Of a stretch of DNA of 64,000 nucleotides, positions 30,434 to 39,171 are shown in pieces. The DNA comes from JBEKIK01 sp963838495 (GTDB lineage: Bacteria; Planctomycetota; Planctomycetia; Pirellulales; Thermoguttaceae), in NCBI GenBank assembly GCA_963838495.1, contig CAWIRC010000001.1, forward strand, positions 1,364,001-1,428,000, written 5' to 3'. Position numbers and translations under genes: made by a program. The stretch's first letter is position 1. The number at the start of each line of letters is the position of its first letter. The notes under the pieces are model-generated. The model worked only from the letters and a program-made list of their open reading frames with translations. It ran no database searches and was not told the origin of the DNA.

Positions 30434-31441
30434 ATGACAAAAATAGCCATTTTAGGAGCGACGGGCTATACGGCCTTGGAACTGGTCAAAATCCTCCTTC
30501 GCCATCCCGAGGCGGAGATCGAGGCCGTCACCAGCCGGCAGGAGGGCCAACCGCCGATTGCCATGATCCACCCCTCCCTGACCGGCCGGCTGGATTTGCG
30601 CCTGGAAGATCTCAGTCCCGCCGAGGTGGCGGCCCGGGCCGAGTGCGTGTTCAGTTGCCTGCCCCACGGGGCCAGCGCGGCGGTCATCCCCTACATGTTG
30701 GATGCAGGACTCCGCGTGGTCGATTTCAGCGCCGACTACCGGCTCAACGACGCGGAGGTTTATGCCCAATGGTACAATCAGAAGCACGCCGATCCCGGGC
30801 GATTGGGAAAAGTGGTCTACGGCCTGCCCGAATTGTTCCGCAGCGAGATTGCCGCCTCGCAGTTGGTGGCTAATCCGGGCTGCTATTCCACCTCGGCCAT
30901 CCTGGCATTGGCGCCGCTTTTGAAGGCCGGGCTGATCGATCCCAAGTCGATAATCATCGATTCCAAAAGCGGCGTTTCCGGCGCCGGGCGAACCCCGAAA
31001 ATGACCACCCACTATCCCGAGTGCAACGAGAGCATATCGGCCTATAACGTGGGCCGCCATCGGCATACGCCCGAGATCGAGCAGATTCTGGGCGCCGCCG
31101 CCGGCACTGCGGTGGAGGTCATTTTCACGCCGCACCTGGTGCCCATGGACCGCGGCATACTCACCACGACCTACAGCCAGCCCGTCCAGGAAATCAGCGA
31201 GGAAAAAGCCATGCAAACCATGCGCGATTTTTACGACGATGAGCCGTTCGTCCGCGTGGTCGATCATTTTCCCGGCACAAAGGACTCGATGGGGACGAAC
31301 TTCTGCGACATCACGGTCCGGGTCGTCCGCGGAAGAATACTGACAATAAGCTGCTTGGACAACCTGATAAAAGGCGCATCGGGCGCCGCGGTGCAGAATT
31401 TCAACCTCATGTTCGGCTTCCCCGAGACAACCGCTTTGTAG
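30434..31441 (+). CDS. argC: N-acetyl-gamma-glutamyl-phosphate reductase
   Basis: 335 residues. NADP-binding MTKIAILGATGYTALELVKILLRHPE; catalytic Cys in VANPGCYSTSAILAL; IDSKSGVSGAGRTPK and the His region FTPHLVPMDRGILTTTY. Third step of arginine synthesis. Followed by argJ 116 bp downstream, after a repeat hairpin; with argJ it gives the cyclic acetyl-ornithine pathway. Other arg genes are not in the window. Confidence 0.97.
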   Translation: MTKIAILGATGYTALELVKILLRHPEAEIEAVTSRQEGQPPIAMIHPSLTGRLDLRLEDLSPAEVAARAECVFSCLPHGASAAVIPYMLDAGLRVVDFSADYRLNDAEVYAQWYNQKHADPGRLGKVVYGLPELFRSEIAASQLVANPGCYSTSAILALAPLLKAGLIDPKSIIIDSKSGVSGAGRTPKMTTHYPECNESISAYNVGRHRHTPEIEQILGAAAGTAVEVIFTPHLVPMDRGILTTTYSQPVQEISEEKAMQTMRDFYDDEPFVRVVDHFPGTKDSMGTNFCDITVRVVRGRILTISCLDNLIKGASGAAVQNFNLMFGFPETTAL

Positions 31442-31535
31442 GGTTCAGGGTTCGGGGTTCAGGGTTCAGGGTTCAGTACTCGAGTTGAGGATAAAAAAAC
31501 TGAACCCTGAACCCTGACCACTGAATCCTGACCAT
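31441..31535. repeat. Inverted GGGTTCA heptamer hairpin
   Basis: Three or four GGGTTCA units, a loop, then the complement TGAACCC units. It could fold into a long stem between argC and argJ. The same heptamers lie at 47650-47680, 47791-47866, 48824-48897 and inside rfbD. Confidence 0.8.
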
Positions 31536-31557
31536 TATAAGGAGAGAAGAAAAGCCC

Positions 31558-32751
31558 ATGTCGATTACCGTTCCCAAGGGATACCTTTTAGCCGGGGTGC
31601 ATTGCCGCATCAAGCGCGACTCGCAAAAACAGGACCTGACGTTGGTTTTGTCGGAAACGCCGGCGTCGGCCGCGGGCGTATACACGCAGAATTTGGTCTG
31701 CGCCGCTCCGGTCGTGCTCGACCGCAGCCGCACGCCCAGCGATCGCATCCGGGCGGTAGTGATCTGCTCCGGCGTGGCCAACGCCTGCACGGGCGAAAGG
31801 GGCCTGCGGGACGCGGAGGAAATGGCCCGTTTGGCCGCGGCCGCCTGCGGCGCTCAACCCGATCAGGCCCTGGTGCTCTCGACAGGCGTGATCGGGGCCT
31901 TTCTGCCCATGGACAAGATCGAACAGGGAATTTCCGCGGCAGCCGTGAAATTGGGCAACAACCAGGCCTGCCTACTTACAGCAGCACAGGGCATGTTGAC
32001 CACCGACACCGTCCATAAACTGGCCGGCCGAAGCGTGAAGATCGACGGGCGGGAAATCCAGATCACCGGCATGGCAAAAGGCGCGGCCATGATGGGACCG
32101 AACATGGCCACCATGCTGGCCTTGATCATGACCGACGCCGCCATGGACCCGGCCACGGCCCAGGCCGCTTTGCGCACGGCCACCAGCGATAGTTTTAATT
32201 GCATCAGCGTAGACGGCCACATGAGTACCAATGACACGGTCCTGCTTCTGGCCAACGGTGCGGCGGGCGGGCAATCGCTGGCAGGCAAAAACCTGGAAAT
32301 CTTCCAAAACGCACTTAATGAAATCTGCGTCGACCTGGCCAAATCCATCCCCGCCGACGGCGAAGGCGCCACACACCTGATTACCATCGAAATATCGGGC
32401 TGCAAAGATCGCGATTCGGCTTTGACCCTGGCCAAAACCGTGGCCAACAGTCCGCTGGTGAAAACGGCCATTTCCGGCGCCGATCCCAATTGGGGGCGGA
32501 TCGTTTCCGCCGCCGGATACGCCGGAGTGCCCTTCGATCCCAAGGGCGTGAGCCTGTGCGTAAACGGATTTTCGCTTTACGAAAAGGGGGCGCCCACGGA
32601 ATTCGACGCCAATGCCGTTTCCCGCTCGATTCGCGATAATCGCGACACCCTCGTTCAACTCGAACTGAGCGAAGGCACGGCCTCCCGCCGCTTCTGGACC
32701 ACCGATCTCACGGCCGAATACGTGCGCCTTAACGCCGATTATCACACATAA
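31558..32751 (+). CDS. argJ: Bifunctional ornithine acetyltransferase/N-acetylglutamate synthase
   Basis: 397 residues. The self-cleavage site lies in KGAAMMGPNMATMLALIMTDA, with Thr as the new N-terminus of the beta chain. VICSGVANACTGERG, VLSTGVIGAFLPMDKI and GADPNWGRIVSAAGYAGV are diagnostic. It recycles the acetyl group from acetyl-ornithine to glutamate. The long PIPADGEG block is complete, and no frameshift is seen. Confidence 0.96.
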   Translation: MSITVPKGYLLAGVHCRIKRDSQKQDLTLVLSETPASAAGVYTQNLVCAAPVVLDRSRTPSDRIRAVVICSGVANACTGERGLRDAEEMARLAAAACGAQPDQALVLSTGVIGAFLPMDKIEQGISAAAVKLGNNQACLLTAAQGMLTTDTVHKLAGRSVKIDGREIQITGMAKGAAMMGPNMATMLALIMTDAAMDPATAQAALRTATSDSFNCISVDGHMSTNDTVLLLANGAAGGQSLAGKNLEIFQNALNEICVDLAKSIPADGEGATHLITIEISGCKDRDSALTLAKTVANSPLVKTAISGADPNWGRIVSAAGYAGVPFDPKGVSLCVNGFSLYEKGAPTEFDANAVSRSIRDNRDTLVQLELSEGTASRRFWTTDLTAEYVRLNADYHT

Positions 32752-32795
32752 ACCGGACTTTTGCGCAACAAAACATTACCCGGAAAGATCCGTTT

Positions 32796-33689
32796 ATGAC
32801 GCTGAAAATCCGCCCGGCAATGGCACAGCTTTCCTTGATTCTTATTTTTATTCCGTCGGGCTGCGGAAAATCCGTTTTAAGCGCGCCGGAGACCGTCATC
32901 CGCGTCGAAGGCTCCGACACCATGGTAAATATCGCCCAGGCCTGGGCCGAAAATTATCATAAACTCCATCCCCTGGTAAGCGTCCAGGTCTTGGGCGGAG
33001 GATCGGGAGTCGGCATCGCCAGCCTCATCGACGGCAACTGCGACCTGGCCGATACCAGCCGGAAAATGACCGCGGATGAAATCGCCCGCGCAAAAGAAAA
33101 ACGGCACGCCGAACCAACCGAACACATCGTGGGATACGACGCCCTGGCCATTTACGTGCATAAAGACAATCCCATCCGATCGATATCGCTCGAAGAACTC
33201 GCCGAAATCTACGGCCAGGGAGGGAATCTCACCAAATGGTCTCAGTTGGGGATTAAAATCCCTTCGGGAAATGATAAAATCGTATGGCTCAACAGGCAAA
33301 GCAGCTCGGGCACTTACGCCTATTTTCGCGAAGTGATATTAGGGAAAAAAAGAGATTACAAACTGGGTTCGATCAATACCAGCGGCTCCAAGGACGTGAT
33401 TTTTATAATTGCCAACACCCCGGGAGCGATAGGTTACAGCGGGATGGGCTACACCACCGACCAGGTAAAAATGCTCAATGTCTCGCGCAAGAAAGGCGAG
33501 CCGGGCGTTGCGCCCTCGGTCGAGAATGCCCAAAACAATACCTATCACATCACCCGGCCGCTGCAAATCTACACTATGGGCGAGCCTACAGGCGCGGTAA
33601 AAAAATATTTGGATTGGATCGATTCCAAACAAGGCCAGCAAGTTGTTTCGGACCTGGGATACGTTCCGGTGTCGAAAAATGACAAATAA
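32796..33689 (+). CDS. pstS: Phosphate-binding protein PstS
   Basis: 297 residues. A lipobox-like SGC in IFIPSGCGKS near residue 25 marks a lipoprotein. EGSDTMVNIAQAWAENY, GGGSGVGIASLIDG and LNRQSSSGTYAYFREVILG are the phosphate-binding segments, with Ser, Arg and Asp ligands expected. It is the periplasmic receptor of the Pst transporter. The pstC ATG overlaps its end by 11 bp. No obvious Pho-box in the upstream 44 bp. Confidence 0.94.
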   Translation: MTLKIRPAMAQLSLILIFIPSGCGKSVLSAPETVIRVEGSDTMVNIAQAWAENYHKLHPLVSVQVLGGGSGVGIASLIDGNCDLADTSRKMTADEIARAKEKRHAEPTEHIVGYDALAIYVHKDNPIRSISLEELAEIYGQGGNLTKWSQLGIKIPSGNDKIVWLNRQSSSGTYAYFREVILGKKRDYKLGSINTSGSKDVIFIIANTPGAIGYSGMGYTTDQVKMLNVSRKKGEPGVAPSVENAQNNTYHITRPLQIYTMGEPTGAVKKYLDWIDSKQGQQVVSDLGYVPVSKNDK

Positions 33690-34635
33690 TGGCGCCAATT
33701 CCGGGATCAGGGGTGATAAAACCCTTTCCATCAGCCGGCTTGTCCGGGCCGCTTCGCAACGCGCCGAACCGCTTATCGAATTGATAATCAGGCTCTGCGG
33801 CATAAGTGCGATTATTTTTGTGATCGCCATCTTCTTTTTCGTTTTCCGCGAGGCCGCGCCGATGCTTTTCGGCGGCTTGAATCTGGCCGAGTTCTTCACC
33901 AGCATTAATTGGCAGCCGTCGTCCTTGGTGCGGCCGCAGTACGGAATTTTGGCTTTATTGACGGGCTCGCTAGCCGTCACTGCCCTGGCCTTGGCCATTG
34001 CCATGCCGCTGGGCCTGGGCGCGGCGGTCTACATTTCAGAATTTGCTTCAGGGAAAAGCAAGGAAATTCTGAAAATCGCCGTCGAGTTGCTGGCCGCCGT
34101 GCCCTCGGTCGTGTGGGGATTCATCGGTTACGTGGTCCTGGGGCCGATTATCATGAAACTCACCGGGGCGGCGGTGGGCGTGAATCTTTTAAACGGCGGA
34201 GTGATCCTGGCCTTGATGAGCGTGCCCATAATCGTTTCCGTGGGAGAAGACGCCCTCAAGGCCGTGCCCGACTCCTATCGCGAGGCGGCCCTGGCCATGG
34301 GTGCAAGCCGCTGGGAGATCGTTTATCGCGTGCTTTTTCCCGCGGCCAAAAACGGCCTCTTGGCCGCCGTGCTCTTGGGACTGGGCCGGGCGATCGGCGA
34401 AACCATGGCCGTGCTCATGGCCACAGGCAACGCCGTCGAGATACCACGCAGCCTGCTCGATCCAATTGCCACACTCACGGCCACCATCGCCGCGGAATTG
34501 GGCGAAGCCGTGCAGGGCAGCACGCACTACCGCGTTTTGTTTCTCATCGGAGTGGTGCTGTTCGTTGTTACGTTCATCGTCAACCTGACCGCCGATTTGG
34601 TGATCAAGGGATTCCGCGTGGAAAAAGAAAACTAA
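33679..34635 (+). CDS. pstC: Phosphate ABC permease PstC
   Basis: About 318 residues, six membrane spans. The EAA loop is in REAALAMGASRWEIVYRVLFP; the next segment is GLGRAIGETMAVLM. ATG 33679 lies within the last codons of pstS. An earlier in-frame ATG at 33643 would overlap pstS by 47 bp. The gap to pstA (302 bp) contains a transposon relic. Confidence 0.94.
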   Translation: MTNNGANSGIRGDKTLSISRLVRAASQRAEPLIELIIRLCGISAIIFVIAIFFFVFREAAPMLFGGLNLAEFFTSINWQPSSLVRPQYGILALLTGSLAVTALALAIAMPLGLGAAVYISEFASGKSKEILKIAVELLAAVPSVVWGFIGYVVLGPIIMKLTGAAVGVNLLNGGVILALMSVPIIVSVGEDALKAVPDSYREAALAMGASRWEIVYRVLFPAAKNGLLAAVLLGLGRAIGETMAVLMATGNAVEIPRSLLDPIATLTATIAAELGEAVQGSTHYRVLFLIGVVLFVVTFIVNLTADLVIKGFRVEKEN

Positions 34636-34680
34636 ATTATGGAAAAGAGGACCGAATTATTCAAAAGACTGATTCATGAC

Positions 34681-34878
34681 TTTTTTTAGCCCAGGCGTTT
34701 CACGCCTGGGTTGGTGAAACGCCAGTCAATCATCCATTTTCCCATTAGGCCCCTTTAGGGGCCGGGGAAAAAAGGAATGCAACAAGAAAGAACAGCTCCC
34801 TAAAGGGAGCTAATCAAAAAAGGATAATGGTTTAATGGATTCTGGGCCCCAGGCGTAAAACGCCTGGGCTAGAGAAAA
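34681..34878. mobile_element. Non-autonomous derivative of the Y1 element
   Basis: Same outer hairpins as at 21396-22006 (AGCCCAGGCGTTTCACGCCTGGG left; CCCCAGGCGTAAAACGCCTGGGCTAGAG right). It has the same inner hairpins in the same order (GGCCCCTTTAGGGGCC at 34749; AGCTCCCTAAAGGGAGCT at 34793). About 25 bases replace the transposase gene. Lies in the pst operon between pstC and pstA. Confidence 0.78.
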
Positions 34879-34937
34879 ATGATCTGTATTTACATTTTGA
34901 ACTGATCAAACACAATTAAAATCGCGGCGAGCATCAG

Positions 34938-36248
34938 GTGGAAAATAGATTAACAATTCCCGCTCAGGGACTTGAATATGTTCTATTGACCGGCAAGGGC
35001 GTAAAGACGCCGGCCGAAGCGCCGCCCTCGTTTTCCAGCCTGGAAGAGGCCCTGCGGGCCGTGGGGCAATGTGAATTTCAAATTGCCGAAGCGGCCGACA
35101 AAACCGCTGCTCACGCGATGCATCTCGAAATCGTTTGCCGCCGACCGGGCGAAAGCACTCGACCGGCAAGAAAACCGCGGCATCAATTCTTTGTGAATGT
35201 TTGGGCTTCGGACCAGGGCGACATATTGGGCGAAGGCACCGAGTCGTTTCCCTGGTGCGGCTTGAATGCGGCTGTCGCGGCCCTGCTGTCTCGATGCAAG
35301 GATGGAAGCCTGCGCTTGGAGCCGGGTTGGCGGTTGCTCATCTCGCACAAAGAGCCCTTCACTCCGTCGGCCTTGGAGCGGCGAAAAAAAATCAAGGAAA
35401 CCGCCGCCAAGTACGTATTCTTGGCCATGACCGGCGTGCTGGTTTTGCCCGTGGTCCTGATCCTGGGATTCTTGTTGATCAAAGCCTGGCCGGCCTTGTC
35501 CTTGTCATTTCTGTTCCAGAACCCGACCAATTACATGAAGGCCGGCGGCATCTGGGCGCCTTTAATCGGCACGTTCTTCCTGGTTCTTATCAGTTTGATC
35601 ATCGCCGCCCCCATTGGCGTCTTGGCCGGAGTTTATCTGAACGAATACGCCCGGAACAATTGGTTCAACCGCTTGATCAGTCTGGCGGTAGTGAACCTGG
35701 CCGGCGTGCCCAGCATCGTGCATGCGCTTTTCGGCGTGGGGGCCTTCGTGCTGTTCATGCACATGGGCCGCTGCCTTTTGGCCGCTTCCTGCACGATCGC
35801 GGTAATGACGCTGCCGGTAATCATCACCAGCACCCGCGAGGCCCTGGCTTCGGTGCCCATGTCGTTTCGCGAGGCATGTTGGAACCTGGGCGCCACGCGC
35901 TGGCAAACCATACGCACCATCGTATTGCCCAATTCCATAAGCGGCATCCTTACCGGCGTGATCCTGCAAGTATCGCGGGCGGCCGGCGAAACCGCCCCCA
36001 TCCTGTTTACCGGCGCCGTGTTTTTCGTGCCCGTGGCCGATCACGGTTGGGCCTCGTTCTTTCCCTATGGGCTGCACGATCGCTGCATGGCACTTTCCAT
36101 GCACCTTTTTACGTTAAGCACGCAGGTGCAGGGCGTAAGCCCAGAGGTACAATACGGCACCGCGGTGGTCTTGATCGGATTGGTGCTCTTGGTAAATAGC
36201 GTTTCCATCGGGCTTAGGGTATATCTGCGGATGCGGAAGAAGTGGTAA
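34938..36248 (+). CDS. pstA: Phosphate ABC permease PstA with an N-terminal extension
   Basis: 436 residues. The C-terminal ~290 are a normal PstA: six spans from KYVFLAMTGVLVLPVVLILG, the EAA loop FREACWNLGATRWQTIRTIVLP, and QVSRAAGETAPILFTGAVFF. The first ~145 residues are an extra soluble domain, with many Gly, Glu and Ser residues; its pattern GEGTESFPWCGLNAAVAALL is unfamiliar. The start is GTG at 34938, without a clear ribosome site. Forms the channel with PstC; the extension would face the cytoplasm if the topology is usual. Confidence 0.9.
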   Translation: MENRLTIPAQGLEYVLLTGKGVKTPAEAPPSFSSLEEALRAVGQCEFQIAEAADKTAAHAMHLEIVCRRPGESTRPARKPRHQFFVNVWASDQGDILGEGTESFPWCGLNAAVAALLSRCKDGSLRLEPGWRLLISHKEPFTPSALERRKKIKETAAKYVFLAMTGVLVLPVVLILGFLLIKAWPALSLSFLFQNPTNYMKAGGIWAPLIGTFFLVLISLIIAAPIGVLAGVYLNEYARNNWFNRLISLAVVNLAGVPSIVHALFGVGAFVLFMHMGRCLLAASCTIAVMTLPVIITSTREALASVPMSFREACWNLGATRWQTIRTIVLPNSISGILTGVILQVSRAAGETAPILFTGAVFFVPVADHGWASFFPYGLHDRCMALSMHLFTLSTQVQGVSPEVQYGTAVVLIGLVLLVNSVSIGLRVYLRMRKKW

Positions 36249-36277
36249 TACTCAGTCGAGGCTAATTGTGTGCATCA

Positions 36278-36333
36278 GTTGGGGCGACAGTTGTACTGTC
36301 GCCCCGGGATGGCAGTACAACTGCCATCCCAAC
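36278..36333. repeat. Double GTTGG-family palindrome
   Basis: Two hairpins in one: GGGGCGACAGT...ACTGTCGCCCC then GGGATGGCAGT...ACTGCCATCCC, closed by outer GTTGG and CCAAC. It sits in the pstA-pstB1 gap. Confidence 0.85.
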
Positions 36334-36372
36334 ATCCATAATTTAAGAATTGGAATTTCAATAGAGCGATTT

Positions 36373-37125
36373 ATGCCGGGACGGATTTGCTTTGACGACG
36401 TGACTGTGAACTACGGCCCGAAAATGGCCCTGGCCGGCATCAATTTGGACATGCCCGAAAAACAAATCTTCGCCATCATCGGCCCGGCCAACTCGGGCAA
36501 GACGACGCTGCTTAAATGCATCAACCGCACGATCGATTTCATCCCCTCGGCCAAAATCCGCGGCCGGGTAATGATCGACGGCGAAAACGTATTCCGCGTG
36601 AAAAACGTGTACGAACTCCGTCGCCGGGTGGGAATGGTTTTTCCATTGCCCGTGGGCTTGCCGCTTACGGTCTTTGAAAACGCGGCCTATGCCCCGCGCA
36701 GGGCAGGAATGCACGACCGCGACGAACTCCAGGCCCTGGTGGAAAAATGCCTGCGCCAGGCCATGCTCTGGGACGAAGTCAAGGACCGGCTCGATCTGTT
36801 GGGCACGCGGCTTTCCGGCGGGCAGCAGCAACGCCTGACACTCGCCCGGGCACTTTCGCTGCAACCGGAAATCCTCTGCCTCGACGAGTTTTCCATCGCC
36901 ATCGACCCGATCACCACCATGCGGATCGAAGACATCCTCCGCGAACTCAAGAATGAGATGACGATTGTCCTGGTGACCAACCTGGTGCAACAGGCCCGGC
37001 GATTGGCCGATCACACCGCGTTTTTCAGCAATTCCCGACTGATCGAGACGAACGAAACGGAAAAACTTTTTACACAGCCCGCGGAAAAACTCACCGAACG
37101 TTACCTGACCGGAGATTATGGTTAA
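36373..37125 (+). CDS. pstB: Phosphate ABC ATPase PstB1, degenerate Q-loop and H-loop
   Basis: About 250 residues. Walker A GPANSGKTT (37-45), signature LSGGQQQR (147-154) and Walker B ILCLDEFS (acidic residues 171-172) are intact. But the Q-loop glutamine is replaced: MVFPLPVG reads Pro at 91 where MVFQKPNP is usual. The switch histidine is also lost: VTNLVQQA reads Asn at 203. The D-loop SIAIDP also differs from SALDP. Such an ATPase should bind ATP but hydrolyse poorly in its own site, while offering a normal signature to a partner. ATG at 36373 after the palindrome. Confidence 0.93.
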   Translation: MPGRICFDDVTVNYGPKMALAGINLDMPEKQIFAIIGPANSGKTTLLKCINRTIDFIPSAKIRGRVMIDGENVFRVKNVYELRRRVGMVFPLPVGLPLTVFENAAYAPRRAGMHDRDELQALVEKCLRQAMLWDEVKDRLDLLGTRLSGGQQQRLTLARALSLQPEILCLDEFSIAIDPITTMRIEDILRELKNEMTIVLVTNLVQQARRLADHTAFFSNSRLIETNETEKLFTQPAEKLTERYLTGDYG

Positions 37126-37139
37126 TGCTCTCAAATAGT

Positions 37140-37173
37140 CCCCTCTCCCTTCGGGAGAGGGCTAGGGTGAGGG
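37140..37173. repeat. REP-like CCCTCTCCC palindrome
   Basis: CCCTCTCCCTTCGGGAGAGGG followed by CTAGGGTGAGGG, in the gap between the two pstB genes. Confidence 0.8.
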
Positions 37174-37209
37174 CCAATAATAGAATTAAGTCGCAAGTAA
37201 ATAATTCCC

Positions 37210-37995
37210 GTGGAAAATAATTATAAACCGCCGTCTTACAGTATCCATACCCGGGAATTGAATCTCTGGTACGGCGAGTTCCACGCGCTTAAGAAAGTGA
37301 CGATTAACGTCAAACCGGGCATCATCACCGCCCTTATCGGGCCCTCGGGATGCGGAAAAACCACGCTGCTTCGCTGTTTTAACCGCATCAACGAGCGATA
37401 TCCAAACGTCACGACCACCGGCGAAATCGCCGTGCTGGGCAAGAATATCTACGACGTGGACGTCTCTCTGAGCGAACTGCGAAAATCGGTGGGCATGGTT
37501 TTTCAACGCCCCAATCCGCTGCCCATCTCGATTTACGAAAATATCGTCTTTGGAGTCCGCATGCACACAGCCCGGGGAATCTTGAGGCGGGCCGACTTGG
37601 ACGCCATGGTCGAATCGGCCTTGCGCGACGTGGAGCTTTGGGACCAGGTCAAGGACCGGCTGCGAACCAAGGCCACGCGTTTGACATTGGAAGAACAGCA
37701 GAAACTGTGCATCGCCCGGCTCTTGCCGCTTAAGCCGCGGGTGATTCTCATGGACGAGCCTTGCTCGGCCCTGGACGGCGAGGGCATCGAACGCATCGAG
37801 GAGCTGATCGAATCGCTGTCCCAAAACTACACGATTCTCATGGTCACCCACAACATGGGCCAGGCCCGGCGGGCCAGCCACGAGTGCATTTTCATGCTCA
37901 TGGGCGAAATCATCGAGTACGCGCCGACGCTAGATATATTCATGAACCCACAGCGAAAAGAAACGGAAATGTACATCACCGGCAGATACGGGTAA
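37210..37995 (+). CDS. pstB: Phosphate ABC ATPase PstB2, degenerate signature motif
   Basis: 261 residues. Walker A GPSGCGKTT (44-52), Q-loop MVFQRPNPLP (Gln 99), Walker B VILMDEPCSALDG and the switch His in VTHNMGQA (His 214) are normal. The signature is not: LTLEEQQK (158-165) stands where LSGGQQQR is usual. It therefore has a complete catalytic half-site but cannot provide the signature to its partner. This is the mirror image of PstB1. GTG start at 37210 without clear ribosome site. Confidence 0.93.
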   Translation: MENNYKPPSYSIHTRELNLWYGEFHALKKVTINVKPGIITALIGPSGCGKTTLLRCFNRINERYPNVTTTGEIAVLGKNIYDVDVSLSELRKSVGMVFQRPNPLPISIYENIVFGVRMHTARGILRRADLDAMVESALRDVELWDQVKDRLRTKATRLTLEEQQKLCIARLLPLKPRVILMDEPCSALDGEGIERIEELIESLSQNYTILMVTHNMGQARRASHECIFMLMGEIIEYAPTLDIFMNPQRKETEMYITGRYG

Positions 37996-38118
37996 AGAAC
38001 AAATCAGAATACGGAAAACAATATATTGAAAATATCCACTCTCTTTAAAAAATCGTTATAATCAATATTTATAATCGCCTTTTTCTTAATTAACACATAA
38101 TAGAAGGGGATCGTTAGG

Positions 38119-38487
38119 ATGTTAAATACTCCCATTACGGCGATAACATGTATGCTAGTAGCTTCGGTATTTGGAGCCGTTGGGCAATATCTTTACAAGG
38201 CTGGCGCTAGTCATTCGGTTGCTAGGCCATTTGCAATATTACTCAGTCCTTGGATTATGGCTGGTATGGGCTGTTACATCATGGTTATGATTCTTTTTAC
38301 TCAAGCATTCAAGGTTGGTGGATCAGTCACAGTCCTCTATCCGGTATATGCAACGACGTTTATTTGGGCGGCAATAATCGGGCAGGCGTTTTTTCATCAA
38401 CCAATACGATCCGTGCACATTATAGGGATGCTTTTATTGATAACAGGAATATATTTAATGGGCATAGGCAACGCTAAACCTTTATAA
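38119..38487 (+). CDS. Small EamA/SMR-like transporter (ArnE-like)
   Basis: 122 residues, four membrane spans: ITAITCMLVASVFGAVGQYLY, ILLSPWIMAGMGCYIMVMIL, SVTVLYPVYATTFIWAAIIG and HIIGMLLLITGIYLMGI. The size and the early Gly-Gln-Tyr resemble ArnE-type lipid flippase halves of the drug/metabolite superfamily. First gene of an AT-rich four-gene block and closely followed by a phosphatidyltransferase. AGGGG and TTAGG lie before the ATG. Confidence 0.8.
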   Translation: MLNTPITAITCMLVASVFGAVGQYLYKAGASHSVARPFAILLSPWIMAGMGCYIMVMILFTQAFKVGGSVTVLYPVYATTFIWAAIIGQAFFHQPIRSVHIIGMLLLITGIYLMGIGNAKPL

Positions 38488-38500
38488 ATGAATTAAAATC

Positions 38501-39169
38501 ATGGTAGACTATATACCCACTTCACGACGACCCATAGCCGACATATTACGAAGGACTGCCAAAGGTTCAGTTAAAGGCTGCGTAGCGATTGGAATCAATC
38601 CTGACGTTATTTCCTACAGTTCGATGGTAGCCACCCTTTTGGCCGGGATATGTTTTTGGCAATCAGGACGTTTTCCAATTCTCCTGATTACAGGCCCTCT
38701 TTTTTGCTATATTCGGCTGTGGCTAAATATGCTAGATGGAATGGTTGCCTTGGCTTCAGGCAAGGCTAGTCTCCGCGGTGAATTATTGAACGATCTGCCA
38801 GATCGCTTTTCAGACGTATTTATCTTTGTAGGTGTGGCCCATAGCGGCTTGTGCAATCCATTTATAGGATATTGGGTTGCGATCTTTGCACTTCTTGTGG
38901 CATACGTAGGCATGTTTGGATTGGCCTTGGGCGTACAGCGGGAATTCAGCGGTCTGATGGCCAAGCCGTGGCGTATGGTTACGCTACATGTCGGCGCGTG
39001 GATTACGCTCGCAATGATCTGGTTAGGAAGTGGAAATCATCGATTCTATGGCCTTACCATTCTTGATTGGACGGATCTACTTATAATCGCGGGTTGCGTC
39101 CAAACTATTTGGATTCGTCTCAGTCGGATCATTCTCGCATTAAAGCAAAAAAGTCAGCGGAAGGACTAA
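38501..39169 (+). CDS. CDP-alcohol phosphatidyltransferase
   Basis: 222 residues, multispanning. The CDP-OH-P motif is LDGMVALASGKASLRGELLNDLPDRFSD: all Asp residues and the Gly are kept, but the usual Arg after Ala is Leu. It would transfer a phosphatidyl group from CDP-diacylglycerol to an alcohol such as glycerol phosphate or inositol phosphate. Its stop is two bases before the cdsA-like ATG. Confidence 0.87.
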   Translation: MVDYIPTSRRPIADILRRTAKGSVKGCVAIGINPDVISYSSMVATLLAGICFWQSGRFPILLITGPLFCYIRLWLNMLDGMVALASGKASLRGELLNDLPDRFSDVFIFVGVAHSGLCNPFIGYWVAIFALLVAYVGMFGLALGVQREFSGLMAKPWRMVTLHVGAWITLAMIWLGSGNHRFYGLTILDWTDLLIIAGCVQTIWIRLSRIILALKQKSQRKD

Positions 39170-39171
39170 AT

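Noticed and set aside
31441..31535. GGGTTCA runs resembling telomeric repeats
   Set aside because: They are short, inverted and between genes in the chromosome interior, and also occur inside rfbD.
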